DNA of 64,000 nt from Oscillospiraceae bacterium (GCA_910575815.1 CAJTFN010000015.1:43837-107836), one strand, 5' to 3'; shown: positions 47,356 to 56,793, numbered from the stretch's first letter. Notes: generated by a model not told the origin, from the sequence alone. Translations and numbers: made by a program.

Positions 47356-47726
47356 AGGATTATTTGCAAAATACACTGAAGTTTACAGAACCTACAGTAT
47401 TATCCAGTGTGGCGGGGAAAAGCCGGACTGTTATAGAGGCATTTGAAGAAGAGGCCGCACAGGCATCTTTGGCCTTTGTTCTCATGACGCCAGATGATGC
47501 ACAAGGGGATGGTCGGCTCCGCGCGCGCCAGAACGTGGTTTTTGAACTCGGGTACTTTCTGGGAAGATTAGGTCGGCGCAGTGGGCGAACGATTTTGCTT
47601 CTTCGAGATGACGTGGAGTTGCCTTCTGACATTAGGGGAATACTTTACATACGGTTTGACAATGGCATTTTGGCAGCAGGAGAGGAAATTCGCCGAGCTA
47701 TAGAGGCTGTAGCAGAAAATGATTGA
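47319..47726 (+). pseudogene. 5'-truncated TIR-like nucleotide-binding protein (PF10137-type)
   Basis: Starts abruptly at YGHDEKAVYELKDYL, which in intact relatives follows a first beta-strand (F-V-V-x-G-H-D-E). The rest is well conserved: VAGKSRTVIEAFEEEAAQASLAFVLMTPDD, RARQNVVFELGYFLGRLGR, ELPSDIRGILYIRFD. Intact members are effectors that bind or degrade nucleotides such as NAD. Only the first strand and start codon are lost, through joining to the ABC fragment, and a usable TTG at 47319 lacks a ribosome site. A terminator follows at 47774. Confidence 0.75.
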
Positions 47727-47773
47727 TAGAAACTTTCCCGCTGCTTACTACTTAGCCCTTGATTATGGAAGCA

Positions 47774-47808
47774 AAAGCCCTGGTTGAGTACCAGGGCTTT
47801 TGTCTTTT
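47774..47808 (+). terminator. Terminator of the TIR-like gene
   Basis: AAAGCCCTGG pairs with CCAGGGCTTT around TTGAGTA, with a T-run after it. Confidence 0.85.
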
Positions 47809-47924
47809 TGCTATATCGGACAACGGAGACTCCGAAATCTTGCACAGGGAGAGCCTATACCACCTCCACTGTCCTAACCGTTTCTGTTTCCGCTTGGGTA
47901 AATTATCCGAGCATGCCGGTTGGC

Positions 47925-48330
47925 AGACCAATCCAGGCATTGCCCACACCGGTCACAAAAACACATAAATTCCCGTTCCATTATAATCTTGCATCTAGGA
48001 CATACATAAAAGGAGATAGCATAGAAGAACGTCTTGCAGTAACCGGACTCGTATAATAAGGCTTCGAATCACTTCCCGAGTCATCAGCTCCATGGCAGTA
48101 AACAGTGGCTTTATAGGTATTCCCTATAGTTCCTGTAAACTCAAACGCTTTCTGGTCATAAAATGAGCCTGAACCCATCATGGAGGGATAATCGCTGGAA
48201 TAGAATGTGCCATAATGCGCGTAGTTTCTTCCATTCGACGATTCGTAAATGGCAATGCTGGAAACACCGATTTCGTCCAGGCTGCCCTTTCCGACAACCC
48301 TTGCATCAATTTCTTTTTTGGGGGAAAAAT
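47925..48330 (-). pseudogene. Fused scraps of a zinc-ribbon gene and a DUF6147-like gene
   Basis: Leftward reading of 47925-48000 gives CPRCKIIMEREFMCFCDRCG, matching CPCCKITLEREFMSFCDRCG of the gene at 58328-58594. About 48030-48330 gives IAIYESSNG, then DYPSMMGSGSFYDQKAFEF and GNTYKATVYCHGADDSGSDS, matching the secreted protein at 54814-55248. So pieces of two families seen further right lie joined here. The 48340-48450 stretch may hold another short scrap. Confidence 0.75.
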
Positions 48331-48460
48331 TTCGAAGAAGGGCCGCTTATAGGAAATGAACACTGAAGTCATAGTTTTCAGAGTCAACCCATTCGCTGCT
48401 GATAAGTTCCCACGAAGTATGGAATTCTTGCGGCAAAGGCATCGACGCTTCGGAAAATAT

Positions 48461-48489
48461 TCGACAAAAATGAGAAGGTATGGTATAGT
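48461..48489 (+). promoter_or_regulatory. Sigma-A-like promoter of the 48529 gene
   Basis: TCGACA, a 17-base spacer and TATAGT, with the ATG 40 bases downstream. Confidence 0.6.
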
Positions 48490-48528
48490 AGTCCTGCTGG
48501 AATAAATAACAGTAAGGAGGAAACAAGT

Positions 48529-49593
48529 ATGCATGAAAATAGGAACCGAGAGAGGACTGGGTGGTGGAGAGAAAGAACTAAAAATCCAACATTTGCTGCA
48601 GTTGCTGGAGCAATTGCGGGAGTATTTTTTACAGTCCTTGCAGGTATGTTTACCTCAGCTGGCCATTTATACCTTGTTCACGATGTTATTACATATGACG
48701 GAATTTCTGATTATATCCAGGTCGCAATGGTATCGCAGGGCTTGGTTGACGAAGATATCTTGTCATTGACCAATCCACAGGAACAAATAGAGATGATTGC
48801 TCAGACATTGCGCCATAACAAAGGAGGCGAAAAGGAGCTACAATTTTCCTTACAGCAGTTCCTGATATCCATAGGGGAGGACGAGGAGACAATCTCTAAA
48901 TGTTCGCAAGACGAATTGATAGCCAAGCTAACCGAGGTGTCTACCGAGTTTTCAGAGCTCCAAACAGACTATGTGAATCAGCAAGAGGAACTGGAAAAAA
49001 TTAAAGCACAAAAAATGGCAGTTCTAAGTGAGCCGAAGCTGAACATCCTAGGGGAAGATGTCGACTCTTCTTGGATAGACTGTATGGCAACTATTGACGG
49101 AGCCGCATTCTATTCAGAAAGTTTGTTGAATTCTTTTCTGAGTGAGCCAATCCGATATCAGGACGGAACAATCTACTATGGAAGTGATATACCAGCAAGG
49201 GTAAATGCCGTTTCTGCTGGGTTGCTCTATGATGGATTGGCCCTTGATATTTATGATGAAAACTCTCATTTTCCCATGGAGAACAAGGACTATTCAAGCG
49301 GTATTGTGGCAAAGGCGTATGTTTTTGATACAGTACGCATAGCATGTGATAAGAGTTATTCCCGAATAGACTTTATACTAGGGCATGTAGACAACACCGG
49401 AACAGGAAGCGGCGAAGTGAAGATTTCCTATTTAGAAAATGGAAAGACTGTGGAGGCAAAGGCAATAGAATTGACTGATGGGACGCCCAAAGAGGAATAT
49501 AGTATTCCCATTCACAACACCTCTACTGTAACCATCGAGCTAAGGGCACTTGGGACAAGCTTTGGATTAGCTGATATTTATTTGGTAAAGTAA
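48529..49593 (+). CDS. Membrane-anchored coiled-coil protein with C-terminal NPCBM-like domain
   Basis: ATG at 48529 follows AAGGAGG by 8 bases. A basic cytosolic start (MHENRNRERTGWWRERTKN) precedes a transmembrane segment (residues about 20-45, AAVAGAIAGVFFTVLAGMFTSAG). A coiled-coil stretch follows (about 125-165: ELIAKLTEVSTEFSELQ then QQEELEKIKAQK). The C-terminal about 170 residues are a beta-sandwich with YSRIDFILGHVDNTGTGSGEVKISYL and ALDIYDENS, like the NPCBM/galactose-binding type. It may bind glycans outside the cell. A normal promoter drives it; it is the only intact gene between 46 and 53 kb. Confidence 0.65.
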   Translation: MHENRNRERTGWWRERTKNPTFAAVAGAIAGVFFTVLAGMFTSAGHLYLVHDVITYDGISDYIQVAMVSQGLVDEDILSLTNPQEQIEMIAQTLRHNKGGEKELQFSLQQFLISIGEDEETISKCSQDELIAKLTEVSTEFSELQTDYVNQQEELEKIKAQKMAVLSEPKLNILGEDVDSSWIDCMATIDGAAFYSESLLNSFLSEPIRYQDGTIYYGSDIPARVNAVSAGLLYDGLALDIYDENSHFPMENKDYSSGIVAKAYVFDTVRIACDKSYSRIDFILGHVDNTGTGSGEVKISYLENGKTVEAKAIELTDGTPKEEYSIPIHNTSTVTIELRALGTSFGLADIYLVK

Positions 49594-50654
49594 CTCAATA
49601 GGTGGAGCAACCTCGGACGGCTCTCCGCTCTTTATTCAAAATCGGCTGTTCCCAAAAGCAGTAAGCCAGAAATAAACTTCAATGGGGAGAGGCTTTATGG
49701 CCGCTCCCCATTTCTCTTCTTGAAGTGACTACATTTTTGTTACCGAAATTGGTCGGGAAAACTGATGCACATCATATGAAAAGGGTTTGACAAAAGAAGA
49801 AAAGCGGGATTGGGGCGACACGGAGCCGCTTGCGACTCGATACTGCTGGGCAGGGTCCTCCTGGAAAGGTGGACAGAGCAGTAGGGAAGGCTCATAGGCG
49901 GTGTCGGGCCCGGAGCCTCCAGCATTCTTCTTTTGCCAAAAGGAATCCTCTTGTCAATGGAGGCAAGAGGCGAAGGCAATTTTTGCAACTTGCCATTGGA
50001 TTAAATGAAACATCAATGGGAGGAGACTTTATGCCTGCTTCCCATTCCTCTTCCTGAAGTGACTACAGCCTTGTTACAGAAATTTGATGGGATACTTATA
50101 TATCAGGGGATGTTTTGGACAAAAAATGAATGAAGGAATTCGAATCGTCACACTGAATATACTGAAAGGCATTGACTCTGAGAAGGCGGTCGATGTAGTT
50201 GCTACGCTCGAAGCGCAAACCTCGGTTCCGCAGGCAATGGAGCTTGGGTTAGGAGGATATGCTGCTTATCGAGATGGGGTGTCGGGGAGCTTACCCGGAG
50301 TGGATAACCTACAATGGCATGCGGCAATAAGTTTGACTTAGTTGTTTTGGTATCTGCCACTATTCTATGGGCTTGCGTGTTTCAGTAATCGCCGCGGTTC
50401 CACCATTCCTGCCTTAATATCCACTATGTGAATAACGTAAAGTAGGGGGAGTTTGATTGTGCATAAGTCATCAGGTACAGAGATGAGCCCCAGTAAGGTT
50501 CAGCATTTGTGTCAACTCCTCACCGCTTATCTATATAAGCAGGTCGGTCAGACAGATTTTGACCTGAAACTGGCGCCCATATTCTTCCTTTGTACAAAGA
50601 AAAGTCCCCTTGCCGGGGAGACAAAGGGTACTGTATCCGCTTTCCAAGCTCCTC
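49594..50654. other. Gene-free patchwork of short repeats
   Basis: No supported gene. A hairpin-bearing 80-base segment occurs twice (49679-49765 and 50013-50092). Bases 50370-50472 repeat 29720-29830. Bases 50595-50645 look like the terminator flank of an Rpn copy. A frame at 50126-50341 (NEGIRIVTLNILKGIDSEKAV) may be a fragment of an unknown gene. Confidence 0.6.
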
Positions 50655-51500
50655 AAGCCTGACCCCTAATATGCTTCCGATAATTTTTCAGCTTTTGGCA
50701 GCCTCCGCAGGTAGCCCAAAAAGGTGCCCAACATCAAAGCTACGAATAGCAGTGCAGTAGGAGATGACTTTAGGGAGGACCCAAAAACCTTATCAATGGG
50801 AGAAAGAAGTGATGGAATAGCCAAAGATAACACGTAGCTTGTGACAATAATCTCAATAGAAAACGAAGTTTTTTATGGTCGCCTGGAAATAAACCGATAT
50901 ACCCATACGAATATCCACCCCGGAAGAAAAAGCATTACAATCTGGGGTAGCATGTCTAAAAGCCTCTCAATATCGATTGTCAAATCGCTTCACCCCAACC
51001 GATTTTTAGTTGACCCACGGTGGGCCGCTATTCCCGCTATTTTTTCCCTTTGCCTCCCGATGGCCCATCGTCCTAAAAATCTGGAATAGGAGACTGTCCA
51101 CCCCAGTTCAAAATGTCCAGAATTAGGATGCTCCCTTACAAAACAGAAGGCGCAGCATAGAATAGCCCCCGAGAAGTCTTGAGACTTCTCGGGGCTTCCT
51201 AAGAAAATATGTCGCAGAGATGATGATTGGGGGGCCAATATTGCTTTTATTAAAACACAACTTGAAAGTTTTTCCTAGCAGTAATGTTCAGACTCGGATT
51301 TTTGGCGAAGAAGTCCAATATCAAGTCCGACATCTCCGTATTGATTTCCTCAACAATGGGGCATCCCGCATATGATATTGGTCTCTTCTGGGGAAAGAAG
51401 ATTAGTTAAAAAATAGTGATTCCCACCCATTCAAAGACTTCCTCTCTATGAGCGCTGCTGCGGCAGGGGGGGTAGCCCAATATCCCAATGGCAAGACTAT
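50655..51500 (-). pseudogene. Collapsed second copy of the 36.77-46.15 kb module
   Basis: Three pieces are joined in order. 50655-51120 matches 36773-37250 (membrane gene and end of the next gene). 51121-51375 matches 38009-38265 (terminator and 3' end of the nucleotidase). 51376-51500 matches 46047-46170 (start of the RpiR gene and upstream). Each has a few percent changes plus frame-breaking indels. About 750 and 7800 bases are missing at the two joints, where short identical bases (CAGAAT and ATGAT) occur. The order is as in the intact module, so it is a deletion-derived remnant. Confidence 0.85.
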
Positions 51501-51519
51501 ACTTGGATACCCTCTGTCC

Positions 51520-52056
51520 TGCCTTCCTCCCGGCCTTCATCCCGGATGTTATATCGTTCAATTCCTCAAACAGCCCCTTGATTAAGCAGAGTTCTCATGC
51601 CAAATCAAAGGCAGCGGACATAAGGAAATCAGATGTTCCAAAGGTGCCAAACAGGTCTATGCCCCGTACATTTGCTCATTGTCTATTGGTAGGGATACTC
51701 GGGCTTAACTACCAGACGGGAATAGTTTCCTTTTGACCATTTTACCATGAATCTGTCTGTTTTCAAGAATCAGGGGCTTCTCTTCTGCTAAAAAAGAGGC
51801 TCCCCTTGCCAGGAAGGCAAGGGGAAATGGGGACTAAATCATCTTTCCTAATATATGCTGCGAAAACAGGGCACCCAGCAGCCGCAGCACCCTTAAATGG
51901 GCTTTGCCACTAGAGACGACAACGCAGACCATGAAGAAGGCCCAGAGGAACATCCTCTGGGCCCTTTGGTTATCGTATGGCTATTTCACAGCCTGAACGA
52001 CCGCTAGGCCCTTTTCAAGTAGGGCAGCGATTTTGGCATTGTCTAACCTCCAGCTT
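51520..52056 (-). pseudogene. Three fragments of Rpn-type genes in a row
   Basis: 51520-51602 reads MRTLLNQ then a stop and IERYNIRDEGREEGR. 51740-51935 is a decayed copy of 32755-32976. 51984-52056 reads LDNAKIAALLEKGLAVVQAVK, as the end of the 30534-31346 protein. Hairpins lie beside two of them. None can be expressed. Confidence 0.75.
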
Positions 52057-52465
52057 ACCAAAATATTTCACAGTATTAGAAGCTTAAAAAGATGACCCTT
52101 CTCTGCAAGAACTGAGGGGGGAGCAGGAAGGCACATCAATCAGAAACATTCGTTGTTGTAGAAATTGGATGGGGGAGTGGATACACGTTATTCAAAAAGG
52201 GGGAGTTGGCGAGGAAGAATGCGGGCTGGGCAGGGCGGGTTGCCTTGCAGTCTAGATACTATTGGGAGAGGCAGCCCCGGGATAAGTGGAGCAGGGGAGG
52301 GGTTCATAGGCGGTGTTGGGCCGACACGCCTATGGCCCGGAAATCCTCCAAAACTATGATACATTTACAAGTGAAATCATGCACGCAATTTCATCAGGCC
52401 AATGAAGATTTTTCCACGCAGCTCTTTTGCGGTATTTAATGGCTCATGTGGATAAAGGCGTTCTC
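52057..52465. other. Gene-free stretch
   Basis: No supported coding region, promoter or strong hairpin seen. A G-rich segment at 52190-52330 resembles the strand flanking the 49.85 kb patch. Confidence 0.5.
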
Positions 52466-52850
52466 CTATTGGCTTCCCATACACGGCCAGAAGTTTAATC
52501 GGGTTAATTCCTCATAATTGGATTTATTTTTATCCACATCGGTCTGTAATTTGTCTATCCTACCCAGCTCTTCGAGGGCCTCCTGCCTCCCACTAAAATT
52601 CTCTGAGTTGGCCAATGACCTGAATACCTCTTTTGCCGCATCCAGTTTTCCAGCGGCGAGCATATCGCTTGCGCTTTCAAACCGCCCCCAGTAATTCGCC
52701 TGCCGCAGTTGAAGCGGGCCGTCCTTATAATTTCCCAAGCTACTGAATGCGTCGTCGGCCTCTTGGTATTTTTTGCCCCGCATTAAGTCGTGAGCAGCGT
52801 CATAGCGGCCCAAGAGAGCTGAAACGCATCCTAAACAGCAAACGCCATAA
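52466..52850 (-). pseudogene. Fragment of a TPR-like protein
   Basis: The leftward frame contains two to three helical-repeat units: AAHDLMRGKKYQEADDAFSSLGNYKDG and ASDMLAAGKLDAAKEVFRSLANS. These are typical of the gkY.eA...F..LgnYkD type tandem repeats found with zinc-ribbon membrane proteins. Upstream the frame is non-protein-like and no good start or ribosome site is seen, so the N-terminal part has been lost. An intact, shorter gene cannot be excluded. Confidence 0.5.
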
Positions 52851-53032
52851 TTTCCGCCAACACCAGGGTGGGCAGCCACACCCGAATCAGATTGAAACTT
52901 TTTTAATGAACGCAAAATATTTCCTATTTTTGAGGCAATATATTTAATGGGGGTGATTCAAATGAATTGCGAAGGGTAAAGGAGGATTTATAATACGTCC
53001 AAAGAGATAAGAATTTGATAAGGAGGTAGAGA

Positions 53033-53437
53033 GTGAAAGAAAGAAAATGCAAGAGGTCTACTTGCTATGCTATCCTTTTAGCTCTTGCAATAATCCTGTC
53101 TGGTATTTTGTTTGAATTTAAAAACTATGGGGCATATTCCCCAGAGCCGCTGAACTATGATGTTGAGGAGAAGATAGTGCTGCCAAGGGAATGCTTTGAA
53201 AGATTACTTGGTCTTTCTTCGATAGAGTTGAAACAGTGCCCACGGTTTGCACTTTTACACACAATCCCGACAAAAGAGGTGACCCTGTCCTCTCAAGATT
53301 TGATGGTCATCTATTTAAACATTGGGTTTAGCGAAGGGGCAAGGAAAAATCTGTGCGAGGAACTAGAGAATTGCAATTTTGTTTCTATAACGTATAACTG
53401 CCAAACTGACGTTTTTTCGTTAGGGTTCGACGGTTAA
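53033..53437 (+). CDS. Secreted or membrane-anchored protein (134 aa), paralogue of the next gene
   Basis: GTG at 53033 has GGAGGTAG upstream. Residues 1-25 are a membrane anchor or signal (KRSTCYAILLALAIILSGILF). The rest resembles the N-terminal half of the 53591-54364 protein: IVLPRECFERLLGLSSIE with a conserved SSQDLMVIYLNIGFSEGARKN and VSITYN. It may be a shorter paralogue or a truncated form. Function unknown. Confidence 0.6.
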   Translation: MKERKCKRSTCYAILLALAIILSGILFEFKNYGAYSPEPLNYDVEEKIVLPRECFERLLGLSSIELKQCPRFALLHTIPTKEVTLSSQDLMVIYLNIGFSEGARKNLCEELENCNFVSITYNCQTDVFSLGFDG

Positions 53438-53590
53438 ATCTTTTTTCGGACTTGATAGTCCAAGAAAGGGATGGTCAGCCAGCTGCTCCTCTCATTGTAG
53501 CTTTGGCACGAGACGGACGAACCCCCCGGCTGGCCGCCGAGGGTTCTAACCAAATTTTATTATAATAGAAAAGAAAGGAAGAAATTTATT

Positions 53591-54364
53591 ATGAAGAGAT
53601 TTGCTTCATTTGTGGTGTGTGTCATTTTAATTGTCTTAACGCTTTGTATTCCTGTTGGGGCAATTTCTTCCACCCCTACTAATGTAAACCCATACGATTG
53701 GGATATCACGTTTGTAAACAGCGAAAATGTGATTGTTTCAGAAGAAGAATTTCACTCCATGCTTTCATGCATTCCTGGTATTTCGGGAACAGGTTGGGCC
53801 AATCACTTCCATATTCAAAATGGATATGTGACTATGACACCGCAGGATTTATTGACTATGTTCTGCTATACAGAGGACGAAGAAAAGGCTAATCAGTTGC
53901 GAGCGGAGTATGAACATCAGATGCTATCTATTGACTATGATGATGGAGTAATCACAGTTACAGAGTTTCCTAAATCGATTTCTGTATGTGGAGGTGAAGG
54001 TACTTCCTTTGAGTCGTTAATCCAAGACAGATTTAGCCCGACTACCAGAATAGGGCTAAGGGTAACCTGCACTGTTGAAATCAAACAAACTTGGGCAGGG
54101 GGCGGAACAGTTTACTTTGAAGTAAAAAATGTTTCGTTCTCTTCTGAAGCTTCTCATACACCTATCGCGAATGCCCAAGACACAATAATTGATACGAAGG
54201 TTAAAAAAACAACGGGGTCAAGCGAACATGCTCATGTCGATGCCTCGGTAAAGACACGGAGTGGCTTGTTCTCTTTCTATGAGTACCCTGCTCAGTTTTC
54301 CTTTGACTGGAAGGACGGATACTATGATGGCGGCAGTACTAATAAACCTAGACCTGAGAACTAA
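53591..54364 (+). CDS. Secreted hypothetical protein (257 aa)
   Basis: ATG at 53591 has GAAAGGAAG upstream. A signal peptide (about residues 1-24, FVVCVILIVLTLCIPVGA) is followed by a domain shared with the preceding paralogue (about 35-115, NVIVSEEEFHSMLSCIPG, TPQDLLTMFCYTEDEEKANQ). The C-terminal half is beta-rich (GLRVTCTVEIKQTWAGGGTVYFEVKN). No catalytic motif. A GC-rich hairpin (53519-53546) separates it from the 53033 gene. Likely extracellular; role unknown. Confidence 0.6.
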   Translation: MKRFASFVVCVILIVLTLCIPVGAISSTPTNVNPYDWDITFVNSENVIVSEEEFHSMLSCIPGISGTGWANHFHIQNGYVTMTPQDLLTMFCYTEDEEKANQLRAEYEHQMLSIDYDDGVITVTEFPKSISVCGGEGTSFESLIQDRFSPTTRIGLRVTCTVEIKQTWAGGGTVYFEVKNVSFSSEASHTPIANAQDTIIDTKVKKTTGSSEHAHVDASVKTRSGLFSFYEYPAQFSFDWKDGYYDGGSTNKPRPEN

Positions 54365-54440
54365 AATAGAGACGATGCCAAATTAGCCCAACCGGCCTAG
54401 CAAGACTTTTCTATCTGCAAATACTGTATGTTCAACTTCG

Positions 54441-54635
54441 TTATATCACGCTCCCCATCTTCAGTATTGATAGCATCTTCTGCTTCTTCTCTTCTACGAA
54501 GCCTTTGTATGTATTGGCCAGATACATCAGCAGCCTCAGAGGGATGTTGGGGAAATAGCTGGATTGCGCCTCGGGCAGCAAGATGAGCCCGTCCCGAACT
54601 TGAAGTTCTAAATCATTAAACAGCCCAATGACCAA
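54441..54635 (-). pseudogene. Fragment of an Rpn-type nuclease gene
   Basis: The frame reads FNDLELQVRDGLILLPEAQSSYF then PLRLLMYLANTYK, matching the nuclease core NDLGLQVRDKLILLMEAQST and PLRLLMYLADTYREY of the 30534-31346 protein. It includes the acidic and Gln positions but nothing else. Probably dead. Confidence 0.75.
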
Positions 54636-54726
54636 GGGTTCTATTTTACCCCAGAGAAGATGTTTGTCCAGCCTAAACCTTGGCGTGCTGGCCCGATGCC
54701 ACTATAGACTGTACTTGACCTAGTAT

Positions 54727-54766
54727 AAAGTGGCCTGGTTCATCAAGAGAACCAGGTCACTTTATA
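54727..54766 (-). terminator. Terminator of the DUF6147-like gene
   Basis: AAAGTGGCCTGGTTC pairs with GAACCAGG-TCACTTT around ATCAAGA. Confidence 0.85.
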
Positions 54767-54813
54767 GGTATATGCATTTATATTCCGGGTTTCATTACAC
54801 ACAAACAGAAGAA

Positions 54814-55248
54814 TTAAGCTGTTATCGCACTAGTATAATATGCAATCTCTTCGCTACTTGTATTGTCTTCTGCATAGCAGTAAACGGTGGCCTTATATTG
54901 GTTTCCGCGGGTCCCAGGAAAAGATATCGCCACCTGCGAATAACGACCGCCAGACCCCATCATAGAAGGGTAGTCCTCTGACTCATAGATGCCATAATAA
55001 GAAAACGTTTTGCCATTGTTAGTGGATTCATAAATCAAGATTGTGGACGTACCAATTTTAGGATAATAATTGTTGCGACCAGTTACAGTGGCATAAACTG
55101 AAACTTGTCCACCTTTACTAGTTAGGTAAGCGGAATAGGATTGCATATAGTCGCTAGACCGCATAACAGCTGCACTTACAGAGGAAAAAGAGGAAAGTAG
55201 GCAAATAGCAAAAATCAAAAGGGTTGCTTTTTTCAATCTCTTTCTCAT
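54814..55248 (-). CDS. Secreted small protein, DUF6147-like (144 aa)
   Basis: A signal peptide (about residues 8-26, LLIFAICLLSSFSSVSA) is followed by a compact beta-rich domain: MRSSDYMQSYSAYLTSKGG, ILIYESTNNGKTF and DYPSMMGSGGRY, ending SSEEIAYYTSAITA. These are the features of DUF6147-like proteins. It is the last gene of an operon behind the anti-sigma and ECF sigma genes, separated by only a few bases. It is therefore probably a sigma-controlled secreted product. Remnants of a sibling lie at 48030-48330. Confidence 0.7.
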   Translation of the reverse strand: MRKRLKKATLLIFAICLLSSFSSVSAAVMRSSDYMQSYSAYLTSKGGQVSVYATVTGRNNYYPKIGTSTILIYESTNNGKTFSYYGIYESEDYPSMMGSGGRYSQVAISFPGTRGNQYKATVYCYAEDNTSSEEIAYYTSAITA

Positions 55249-56190
55249 TTAGACCACCTCGTAAATTGAATCAATTATCTTTATCATTTCATCCTGCGTA
55301 ATAAACCCGGAAATAATACATTGTATATTGTTAACCAGCCAAGTTGCAGTACATAGGCCATCATCAACAACAATGTAATGTACATGTGTTCCTTTTGTGT
55401 AAGACCATGTTTTTTCTTCATCTTTTTCAATAACAGATATCGGACCGTCCTGGGCGAGGAATTCCGAGAAACTAATTTTAAATGCTATTTCATCGTCATC
55501 AGAAAACGCATAGATGTCTATTCCATGGGGGGTAACGCATCCAGTTACATTTAAGGTAGTGATTCCATTTGGATACGATTTTGGAGCCAAGGGCTCCTCG
55601 ATGCGAAATGCCGCCAATGCGTCCTCGATAGTTTCAAATTGTATGACCTCTCCCTCGGGGAACGGATGACCCTCTGACTTCTCCAACATTTCCGGTCCGT
55701 CCTCAAAAAAGAAAATATCATCTGTCCATTTTGCAAAGAACCCAAAAACGTCTATTCCAAACGCCTGGGCAGATATCATTGTCGCTATCATGGCAGCAAT
55801 GGTCGCAGCAATAACAATCAACCGCCTAAAGTGACGATGGCGTTTGCTTTCGGGTGATTGGGGCACATCTGGATTGTACAACTCTTTTTGTATATCGAAA
55901 AGGGAAGGAAATCTCTCATGGAATTTTTCCAGCGATGCTTGGCTATCAAAAGAACCCTCCATTGGCGAAAGATTATCCATTTCCTCAAGATAGGCGTCTA
56001 AAAGCTCTTCATCAAAATCCTCAGGAGACACCGAGAAATACCAGTCGGTAAATTCTCTTAGCACCTCGGAGTATAGGTGATTATTAGGCGGGTCCACAAT
56101 CGCATGGCCTTGGATTGGTTCCTCCGCCTCGCCTATTCCATTGGTGCCAGATATCTCACTATTTTGAGGGTCACGTAGGAACTCAGCCAT
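55249..56190 (-). CDS. Membrane anti-sigma factor with DUF4367-type C-terminal domain
   Basis: ATG at 56190 has AGGAGG 7 bases upstream. Residues 1-115 are cytosolic and acidic, with FDEELLDAYLEEMDNL as a putative sigma-binding helical part. A single transmembrane segment (about 118-138, LIVIAATIAAMIATMISAQAFG) follows. The extracellular C-terminal domain (about 165-313) ends WLVNNIQCIISGFITQDEMIKIIDSIYE, as in DUF4367. It sits between the ECF sigma gene and the secreted DUF6147-like gene. The typical mechanism is release of the sigma factor upon an envelope signal. Confidence 0.75.
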   Translation of the reverse strand: MAEFLRDPQNSEISGTNGIGEAEEPIQGHAIVDPPNNHLYSEVLREFTDWYFSVSPEDFDEELLDAYLEEMDNLSPMEGSFDSQASLEKFHERFPSLFDIQKELYNPDVPQSPESKRHRHFRRLIVIAATIAAMIATMISAQAFGIDVFGFFAKWTDDIFFFEDGPEMLEKSEGHPFPEGEVIQFETIEDALAAFRIEEPLAPKSYPNGITTLNVTGCVTPHGIDIYAFSDDDEIAFKISFSEFLAQDGPISVIEKDEEKTWSYTKGTHVHYIVVDDGLCTATWLVNNIQCIISGFITQDEMIKIIDSIYEVV

Positions 56191-56232
56191 AGAAGTCACC
56201 TCCTATAATACATATTGTTCTGGGATGGTGTT

Positions 56233-56736
56233 TTATTTCACATAGTTACTATTTTTTTCTTCTTCCTCAAAAATTTTTCGGAGTTTATTCTTGGCACGAA
56301 AGACCTTTTGGGCACATTGCTTCTGCGAAATCCCGAGACGCTTGGACAACTCTGCATATGGCACTTGCTCCTCGTAGCGGGCTACAAGCACCGCTTTGTC
56401 TTCTTCGCTTAGCTCAGCGGGAAGCCGGTCTTTGAGAGAAGAGAAATATGTATCGGTTGTTGCCGTCTCTGGTATTTCATCGTATGAGACAAATTGAATA
56501 ATTTTATTGTGGCGGAGCCTGGTGCCCATGAGGTTCTTCAGTGACTCCATCAAGAAGCCCCCGGGGTTCTCATGTTCTTTCTGGAAACGCTCTGATTTAG
56601 ATAAAAGCAAGAGAAATGCGTCTTGCACAAGTTCTTCTGCTTCTTCTGGAGGAAATCCCAGACGCATCGCAATAGATATCATTCTTTTATAGTTCTTTGT
56701 AAATAGTTCATCAAACCACTGTTGTGTAGAGTCCAT
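56233..56736 (-). CDS. ECF-type RNA polymerase sigma factor
   Basis: A 167-residue sigma factor with region 2 (residues about 10-80: WFDELFTKNYKRMISIAMRLGFPPEEAEELVQDAFLLLL) and region 4 (about 108-155: LSEEDKAVLVARYEEQVPYAELSKRLGISQKQCAQKVFRAKNKLRKIF). The HTH recognises the -35 element. The start is ATG 56736 or TTG 56742; AGGAGG lies 5 bases upstream of the TTG. It heads an operon with the anti-sigma factor and a secreted protein. It may control its own operon. I cannot tell whether it is also the factor behind the ten-copy motif. Confidence 0.9.
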   Translation of the reverse strand: MDSTQQWFDELFTKNYKRMISIAMRLGFPPEEAEELVQDAFLLLLSKSERFQKEHENPGGFLMESLKNLMGTRLRHNKIIQFVSYDEIPETATTDTYFSSLKDRLPAELSEEDKAVLVARYEEQVPYAELSKRLGISQKQCAQKVFRAKNKLRKIFEEEEKNSNYVK

Positions 56737-56793
56737 AACCAAAGCAACCTCCTTTCGTCCGACGTTTCCAATATAGACCGCTGCAAGTATTCC

